NCBI GenBank assembly: GCA_050485645.1
Contig: JBJHBT010000006.1
Coordinates: 1-64,000, forward strand
Direction: 5' to 3'
DNA length: 64,000 nt
Source of the DNA: JBJHBP01 sp050485645
GTDB taxonomy: Bacteria; Pseudomonadota; Gammaproteobacteria; Steroidobacterales; Rariloculaceae
Shown here: in pieces, positions 58,799 through 64,000 of the stretch
Layout: each line of letters opens with the position of its first letter
Numbering within the stretch: position 1 is the stretch's first letter
Notes under the pieces: generated by a model
The model's database searches: none
Told to the model about the DNA's origin: nothing
The model's input: only the letters and a program-made list of their open reading frames with translations
Position numbers and translations under genes: made by a program

Positions 58799-60846
58799 TG
58801 ACATCAGCGGCGGCACATTCAGGACAATACGTCCACTGGAACGTTGCCCGCGATGAAGGCGGCATCTGCTGGCTGACACTGGACAAGGCCGATGCCAGCG
58901 CCAACACGCTGTCGCGCGACGTGATGCGGGAACTGGCAGGCATCCTCGATACCCTGCACGCTGAACCGCCGGCCGGCGTTGTCGTGCGTTCGGCAAAATC
59001 CGGCGGCTTCATATTCGGCGCTGACGTCAAGGAGTTTCAGCAGCTGGACAGCGCCGAGCAGGGTGCCGCCGTGGCTGCCGATGGCCAGGCCGTGCTTGCT
59101 CGCCTGGCGTCCCTGCCGTGTCCCACCGTGGCCGCGGTCAACGGATTCGTATTGGGCGGCGGCCTGGAACTCGCACTGGCCTGTCGTTATCGGGTCGCGG
59201 TTGAAGGCCATCGTCCCACCCTGGGCCTGCCGGAAGTGCAGCTGGGTATTCATCCCGGCTTTGGCGGCACTGTCAGAACCGTCGAACTGCTCGGTGCACC
59301 CCGCGCCCTGGATCTGATGCTGACCGGCCGTTCGGTATCACCGGTCGATGCGCTGGACATGGGACTCGTGGATCGTATCACTCCGCCCGAGCGCCTCGAC
59401 ACCGACGCAGCCGCCATGCTTCGTGAGCAACCGGCGCCGCGCCGCGCTCCGTGGCACCTGCGACTGCTGAATCTGGCGCCGGTACGCGGGCTCCTGGCGG
59501 GCAGGATCCGCGCTAAAGTTGCCCGCAGGGCACGGCCCGAACACTATCCCGCACCGTATGCGCTGATCGACCTGTGGGTGCGTCACGGCGGGGGCGGCGA
59601 CGAGGCCTATCGCGAGGAAGCCCGATCGATAGGCCAGCTCCTGGTTTCGGACACCTGCCGCAACCTGGTGCGGATCTTTCTGTTGCGTGAACGACTGCGC
59701 AACCTGGCGCCGAAAGCCGCCACGGTGGAGCGCGTTCATGTGGTCGGCGCTGGCGTCATGGGTGGCGATATCGCCGCCTGGTGCGCGTTGCGCGGTCTCC
59801 AGGTCTCGCTGCAGGATCGCACGGCCGATCTGGTCCGGCCGGCTCTGGAACGCGCCCGCAAGTTGTTCGCCCGGCGGCTGCGCGGCCCCGGGGAAGCCGA
59901 GCAGGCGGCGCAGCGGCTGGTGGCGGATCCCGACGGCGAATCGGTGGCCGAGGCCGAGCTGATCGTTGAAGCCATTGTTGAAAAGCTCGATGCCAAGCGC
60001 TCGCTGTTTCAGGAGCTGGAGGCACGCATGCAGGCGGATGCGGTGCTTGCGACCAATACCTCGAGCATCGTTCTGGAAGACATCGCCACAACCCTCGATC
60101 GACCGGAGCGGTTCGTCGGGCTGCATTTCTTTAATCCGGTAGCGAAGCTGCCACTGGTGGAAGTGATACGCGGTGCGCAGACCGGCGACGAATGCATGGA
60201 GAAAGCCATGCAGTTCGTTACGCAGATCGGAAAGCTGCCCCTACCCTGCCGCAGCGCGCCGGGCTTTGTGGTCAACCGGGTCCTGATGCCTTATATGCTC
60301 GAGGCGCTGAATGCGCATCAGGAAGGTTACGCCCTGGAAACCATCGACGCGGCGGCGAGGCGGTTCGGAATGCCGGTCGGACCTGTGGAGCTGGCCGATC
60401 AGGTGGGTCTGGATGTTGCCCTGAACGTGGCGGACATCCTGGGTAAGGCCTTCGGCATCGAGGTGCCGGAGAATCTGCGTGCGAAGGTCGATGCCGGTGA
60501 ACTGGGCGTGAAATCCGGCCACGGCTTTTACCACTATGATGACGGCAAGCCGCGCAAGGACAAGGATTTCGCACGCCCGGACGCCGATCTGACCGACCGG
60601 CTGATTCTGGCACTGGTCAACGAGTCCGTGGCCTGCCTGGACGAAGGGGTCATCGGGGACGCGGACCTGCTGGATGCCGGTGTCGTCTTCGGCACCGGCT
60701 TCGCTCCCCACACCGGAGGCCCGATCCGGTACGCCCGGGATCGTGGCTTCGATGAAGTCGTCACCCGACTGGAGGACCTGGCCGGCCGCTTCGGGTCACG
60801 ATTTCGGCCCCGCGATGGCTGGCGACGCCTCACGTCCCAGTCGTGA
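58795..60846 (+). CDS. second FadB/FadJ-like hydratase/3-hydroxyacyl-CoA dehydrogenase
   Basis: 683 residues. Crotonase domain (about 1-190: FIFGADVKEF, VNGFVLGGGLELALACRYRV, LPEVQLGIHPGFGGT) followed by a Rossmann dehydrogenase (VHVVGAGVMGGDIA, NTSSIVLEDIATTL, GLHFFNPVAKLPLVEVIRG) and C-terminal domains ending with GGPIRYARD. It carries out hydration and oxidation in beta-oxidation. It differs clearly from the protein at 1731-3851 in sequence and neighbours. No thiolase follows, so the beta subunit must be elsewhere. Translationally coupled to the EEP gene. Confidence 0.9.
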   Translation: MMTSAAAHSGQYVHWNVARDEGGICWLTLDKADASANTLSRDVMRELAGILDTLHAEPPAGVVVRSAKSGGFIFGADVKEFQQLDSAEQGAAVAADGQAVLARLASLPCPTVAAVNGFVLGGGLELALACRYRVAVEGHRPTLGLPEVQLGIHPGFGGTVRTVELLGAPRALDLMLTGRSVSPVDALDMGLVDRITPPERLDTDAAAMLREQPAPRRAPWHLRLLNLAPVRGLLAGRIRAKVARRARPEHYPAPYALIDLWVRHGGGGDEAYREEARSIGQLLVSDTCRNLVRIFLLRERLRNLAPKAATVERVHVVGAGVMGGDIAAWCALRGLQVSLQDRTADLVRPALERARKLFARRLRGPGEAEQAAQRLVADPDGESVAEAELIVEAIVEKLDAKRSLFQELEARMQADAVLATNTSSIVLEDIATTLDRPERFVGLHFFNPVAKLPLVEVIRGAQTGDECMEKAMQFVTQIGKLPLPCRSAPGFVVNRVLMPYMLEALNAHQEGYALETIDAAARRFGMPVGPVELADQVGLDVALNVADILGKAFGIEVPENLRAKVDAGELGVKSGHGFYHYDDGKPRKDKDFARPDADLTDRLILALVNESVACLDEGVIGDADLLDAGVVFGTGFAPHTGGPIRYARDRGFDEVVTRLEDLAGRFGSRFRPRDGWRRLTSQS

Positions 60847-60932
60847 CCGCTTCGACATTTGCGCTGCCACGGCTATGCTAGACTGCGCGCCGATTCCGAT
60901 TCCCGAAAACCACGAGCCCCACCCCCAATCTG

Positions 60933-61973
60933 ATGAGCAAACAGGTCGATATTCATCAGCTCAGGACCCTTTCGCCGCTGGACGCGCTGAAAAAGGACAA
61001 CCTGCATGCACTGGTGACCAAAACCCGTGTCAGAGAGGCTCAGGCCGGCCAATCCCTGTTCCGTGAAGGCGACTCGGAAAAACGCTCCGTCTACGTGCTT
61101 TCGGGCACCGTCGAACTGCGCCAGGAAGGCAACGTCGCCGCCCGGATCGTTGGCGGCAGCGATGACGCACGTAACCCGCTTGCACCGGTGCTGCCACGCG
61201 AATACACGGCGATCGCCGTCAACGACGTGGAGTTCATCTCCATCGACAGCGATCTGCTCGACGTCATGCTCACCTGGGACCAGACCGGTTCATACGAGGT
61301 GAGCGAACTGCGTTCCGAAACGGATTCGTCAGACGACTGGATGACGACGCTGCTGCGCACCAAGGCCTTCCACAAGATCCCCCCCGCCAACATCCAGGCG
61401 ATTTTCATGCGCCTGCAGCAGGTGAATTGCAGGGCGGATGACGTCGTGATCAAGCAGGGCGACGAGGGCGACTATTTCTACGTGATAACCCGTGGACGCT
61501 GCGTGGTTACCCGGGAGACGCCCCTCAACAAGGAAGGCATCCGTCTGGCTGAACTGGAAGTGGGCGACACATTCGGCGAGGAAGCACTGATTTCCGAAGC
61601 CAAGCGCAACGCGACCGTCACGATGGAGACCGACGGGTCACTGATGCGGTTGGGGAAAGAGGATTTCCATACCCTGCTCAACGAGCCCATGCTGGAATGG
61701 GTGGACAAGGAACAGGCCGACCAGATCATAGCCAATGGCGGACACTGGCTGGATGTTCGCCTGCCCAGCGAATTCGAGGCTTACCACTACAGCGGCGCCA
61801 TCAACGTGCCGCTGTATTTCATACGCCTGAAACTCAAGACACTGGACCCGTCAGTGAAGTATGTGGTCTGCTGCGACACCGGCAGTCGCAGCTCCGCCGG
61901 CGCATTCATTCTGAGTGAGCGCGGCTTCGACGCCTACGTTCTCAAGGGTGGAATGAACCGTTCCAAGCTGTAG
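60933..61973 (+). CDS. double cyclic-nucleotide-binding domain plus rhodanese protein
   Basis: 346 residues. First cNMP-binding-like domain (about 14-110, degenerate: FREGDSEKRSVYVLSGTVELRQEG), second one better conserved (about 145-255: VVIKQGDEGDYFYVITRGRCVV, GDTFGEEALISEAKRNATVTM). The rhodanese domain (about 260-346) has its likely active Cys in YVVCCDTGSRSS and the HYSGAINVPL strand. No helix-turn-helix, so not a CRP-type regulator. It may couple cAMP or c-di-GMP binding to sulfur transfer. Partner unknown. Starts 87 bases after the HADH gene. Confidence 0.85.
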   Translation: MSKQVDIHQLRTLSPLDALKKDNLHALVTKTRVREAQAGQSLFREGDSEKRSVYVLSGTVELRQEGNVAARIVGGSDDARNPLAPVLPREYTAIAVNDVEFISIDSDLLDVMLTWDQTGSYEVSELRSETDSSDDWMTTLLRTKAFHKIPPANIQAIFMRLQQVNCRADDVVIKQGDEGDYFYVITRGRCVVTRETPLNKEGIRLAELEVGDTFGEEALISEAKRNATVTMETDGSLMRLGKEDFHTLLNEPMLEWVDKEQADQIIANGGHWLDVRLPSEFEAYHYSGAINVPLYFIRLKLKTLDPSVKYVVCCDTGSRSSAGAFILSERGFDAYVLKGGMNRSKL

Positions 61974-62022
61974 CGGCCGGCCGCCGGCCACGGTGCTGGT
62001 TTCGGCTGGTGCTGGTCGCGGC

Positions 62023-62050
62023 TGTGATGACTGTCGTGTGATGACTGTCG
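62023..62050 (+). repeat. 14-bp tandem duplication plus hairpin in convergent spacer
   Basis: TGTGATGACTGTCG occurs twice in a row. Further on, CGTAGCC (62075-62081) and GGCTACG (62087-62093) pair over a five-base loop, a weak stop signal between the rhodanese and pilZ genes. Confidence 0.75.
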
Positions 62051-62109
62051 CGGGCCTTCTGCCTTTATGCTATGCGTAGCCTTCATGGCTACGGCTACAG
62101 CACGGCTTC

Positions 62110-62448
62110 TTACAGCGTGTGCGTCGGCTTGTCGCCGCCCAGTGCGCCAGCCAGATAGTTCTCGATACGTTTCTGGGTATTGCCCTGGTCCTGCTCGCTG
62201 AACTGCACGCCGATCCCCGCGGTACGTTTGCCCTGCGCGCCTTTGGGTGTGATCCAGATGACTCGCCCGGCGACGGGGATTTTTTCTTCCTCGCCCATCA
62301 GATTCAGGAGCATGAATACTTCGTCACCGAGTTTGTAGCTCGAATTGGTAGGAATGAACAGGCCGCCGTTCCTGATGAACGGCATGTAGGCAAGGTACAG
62401 CGCACTCTTGTCCTTGATGGTCAGAGTCAGCAGACCGGGTTTACTCAC
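62110..62448 (-). CDS. pilZ: PilZ-domain protein (type IV pilus assembly type)
   Basis: 112 residues from GTG 62448 (GTGA overlap with holB). IRNGGLFIPTNSSYKLGDEVFMLLNL and VAGRVIWITPKGAQGKRTAGIGVQF match the PilZ protein of pilus biogenesis, usually found right after holB in gammaproteobacteria. This type often lacks the RxxxR c-di-GMP site, and none is seen here. It probably supports pilus assembly through FimX/PilB-type partners. Confidence 0.9.
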   Translation of the reverse strand: MSKPGLLTLTIKDKSALYLAYMPFIRNGGLFIPTNSSYKLGDEVFMLLNLMGEEEKIPVAGRVIWITPKGAQGKRTAGIGVQFSEQDQGNTQKRIENYLAGALGGDKPTHTL

Positions 62449-63503
62449 GTTGCCTCTCTCGTCCTGTTAGCCGATGAACGCCGGCTTGCCGGTGACAGCC
62501 CCTGCAACAGCACACCCAGCGACAGCTCCAGATTCATTCCGGTGCCGAATTGGCCGAGCAGCGTTTGCGCGGCGTCGAGCTGATCGAGCAGATTGCGCAG
62601 TGTCAGCGCCGACCAGGGATTATGCAACCCGTCCGCCGAACCGTCTGTGACCTGGGTCGTACCCGGCGCCACGCGGCTGCGGATCGCGGCGTGCAGACGC
62701 CGAATCAGCCACCGTAGTGCGCGTTCTCCATCAGCATTCAGCCATCGCCCGGCCACCGTCAACGGGTCCGATTTCATATTAGAAATATCTTTAATATCTG
62801 TCTCTAGTGTATTGATAAACTGTGATATTTCTTCGTCATACCATTCGCTCGCCAATAATGGGCTGCCACCCGCCAACGCCAGCACCCGTTCCGGCGTGGA
62901 ACCACCCAGCCAGCGTACGGCGACATCCTGTGCCGGGCGCGCAATGAGCAACTGCTGACAGCGGCTGCGGATCGTGGCCGGCAGACGTCCTGGCTGATGG
63001 CTGATCAGCACGATCCACGTCTGTCCCGTGGGTTCCTCCAGCGTCTTCAGCAGCGCGTTGGCAGCCGCGGTGGTCATGGCTTCGGCCGGCTCCAGAATCA
63101 TGACCTTCGCGCCGCCGCGCAGGCTCTTGAGTGACAGCGCGGCGCTTGCATCGCGGATCTGGTCAACGCTGATGGTGCGCTTGTCATCCAGGGGAAAGGT
63201 CAGTCGCAGATCCGGATGCGTATCGGCCGGTGCCTTGCGCAGCTGGTCGAACACGCCCGCCTGTTCACAGGAGAGCGCCTGTGGCGCGCAGGCCTGTTGC
63301 TCGCCGCTCAGCAGTTGGTGTGCCAGGACCATGGCGAGATTCAGCTTCCCGGTACCGGGTGGTCCCGCGATCAACCATGCATGGCCCAGTCCCCGTGTCT
63401 CATGGGCTCTGAGTAGCGACTCCAGTGAGTCTCGCAGCCACGGACACAGGTGCGTGGTTGCCGTGCGGTACGCTGATGCGGGCGCCTCTGAAGGCTCACT
63501 CAT
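62445..63503 (-). CDS. holB: DNA polymerase III delta' subunit
   Basis: 352 residues. The clamp-loader AAA+ fold is visible: HAWLIAGPPGTGKLNLAMVLAHQL (P-loop), VDQIRDASAALSLKS, VMILEPAEAMTTAAANALLKTLEEP and VLISHQPGRLPATIRSRCQ. The zinc module seen in E. coli delta' is reduced. It forms the clamp loader with DnaX and HolA. An AT-rich segment about 70 bases long (62770-62840) codes a polar helix around residues 220-245 and is unlike the rest. Overlaps tmk (ATGA) and pilZ. Confidence 0.9.
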   Translation of the reverse strand: MSEPSEAPASAYRTATTHLCPWLRDSLESLLRAHETRGLGHAWLIAGPPGTGKLNLAMVLAHQLLSGEQQACAPQALSCEQAGVFDQLRKAPADTHPDLRLTFPLDDKRTISVDQIRDASAALSLKSLRGGAKVMILEPAEAMTTAAANALLKTLEEPTGQTWIVLISHQPGRLPATIRSRCQQLLIARPAQDVAVRWLGGSTPERVLALAGGSPLLASEWYDEEISQFINTLETDIKDISNMKSDPLTVAGRWLNADGERALRWLIRRLHAAIRSRVAPGTTQVTDGSADGLHNPWSALTLRNLLDQLDAAQTLLGQFGTGMNLELSLGVLLQGLSPASRRSSANRTREAT

Positions 63504-64000
63504 GGATTCACCGCCTCCGGTGACGCCAGCAGCTCGTCAAGACAGGCGACGATGTCGCGCTGCACCTGTTCCAGGGAGGGCGTGGCGTCGATGATGCGAA
63601 TGCGCTGCGGATGGCGTGCCGCCAGTCGCAGGTAGCCATCGCGTACGCGATCGAGGAACTCGATCCCCTCCTTCTCGAAGCGGTCGAGCACCCGATCACC
63701 GATCCGGGCAAGCCCCGTTGCGGCCGGCGCATCCAGCAACAGCGTGAGATCCGGCTCCAGGCCACGCTGCACCGACGTCACAAGACAGGCCAGCAGCGTC
63801 TCGTTCACACCCCTGCCGGCGCCCTGATAGGCGTGGGTTGCATCGGTGAATCGGTCGCAGACCACCCAGACGCCGCGCGCCACCGCCGGGCGGATCACGG
63901 CATCCAGATGCTGGGCGCGCGCGGCAAACATCAGCAAGGTTTCGGCATCGGCACTCAGTGGTTCCGTGTGCTCGCCGAGCAGCAGTTCACGGAGCTTCTC
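63500..64000 (-). CDS. tmk: thymidylate kinase, 5' part outside the window
   Basis: The last 166 residues or so; the frame stays open to the window end. LRELLLG, ETLLMFAARAQHLD, VVCDRFTDATHAYQGAGRG (DR motif), LTLLLDAP and the lid region LARIGDRVLDRFEKEGIEFLDRVRDGYL are standard for bacterial Tmk. The P-loop part (roughly 45-60 residues) lies beyond base 64000. It makes dTDP from dTMP. Operon with holB and pilZ. Confidence 0.93.
   Translation of the reverse strand, partial: EKLRELLLGEHTEPLSADAETLLMFAARAQHLDAVIRPAVARGVWVVCDRFTDATHAYQGAGRGVNETLLACLVTSVQRGLEPDLTLLLDAPAATGLARIGDRVLDRFEKEGIEFLDRVRDGYLRLAARHPQRIRIIDATPSLEQVQRDIVACLDELLASPEAVNP

Noticed and set aside
1..64000. CRISPR arrays, prophage, insertion sequences, integrons
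   Set aside because: No regularly spaced repeats of 24-40 bases, no transposase, integrase or phage structural motifs were seen on either strand.

Overview
The window is GC-rich, densely coded bacterial chromosome, most likely from a marine or halotolerant gammaproteobacterium. Supporting signs are a complete System I cytochrome c maturation operon in gammaproteobacterial order (ccmABCDEFGHI), a tmk-holB-pilZ cluster, Uup, RecQ, MacAB with a NodT-type outer-membrane factor, a DUF3450 protein, tRNA genes that encode their CCA ends, and a two-gene glycine-to-betaine methylation operon typical of salt-adapted bacteria. I cannot place it below class level. I see no phage, transposase, CRISPR array, rRNA or plasmid functions, so this is ordinary chromosome with some accessory genes.

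Layout. 1-3.9 kb: minus-strand lipid operon (FadB-like hydratase/dehydrogenase, thiolase-fold protein without the usual nucleophilic Cys, DUF35 Zn-ribbon partner). 4.1-8.4 kb: ThiF/MoeB-type E1, O-methyltransferase, secreted amidohydrolase, tandem universal stress protein. 8.5-11.4 kb: a greatly enlarged NAD-dependent DNA ligase. 11.5-13.6 kb: small secreted proteins, two of them sharing a CRxE...GS...R.VC motif. 13.8-18.9 kb: MacA-MacB-TolC-like efflux system. 19-25.6 kb: an inverted pair of DUF4159 paralogues enclosing a diguanylate cyclase, RecQ and a secreted ankyrin-repeat protein. 25.8-28.8 kb: PQQ-type sugar dehydrogenase and carotenoid oxygenase. 28.9-33.4 kb: a minus-strand metal (probably zinc) uptake operon with an outer-membrane barrel carrying a His-rich loop and two small secreted or membrane proteins. 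33.5-41.2 kb: DUF2062, SnoaL-esterase fusion, DASS transporter, Nudix, DUF3450, CbpA-like co-chaperone, HupE/UreJ-like protein. 41.3-42.6 kb: tRNA-Cys, EamA transporter, tRNA-Leu. 42.9-49.7 kb: ccmABCDEFGHI. 49.7-53.5 kb: Uup and the betaine operon. 54-58.8 kb: barrel protein behind a sigma-54-like promoter, M48 protease, FMN reductase, GDPD, TIR-like protein, EEP-family hydrolase. 58.8-64 kb: second FadB-like enzyme, cNMP-binding/rhodanese protein, then minus-strand tmk-holB-pilZ (tmk is cut by the window end).

Many adjacent genes overlap by four bases (ATGA or GTGA), which supports tight operons and fixes many starts. Points worth a second look are the LigA with a triplicated ~85-residue module, the Cys-less thiolase/DUF35 pair, the zinc operon accessories, a lone TIR-like protein, a sigma-54 promoter placed almost on a start codon, and a repeated pattern of perfect 10-15 bp tandem duplications, two of which span stop codons. 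All calls are by eye from translated sequence; no database search was run.
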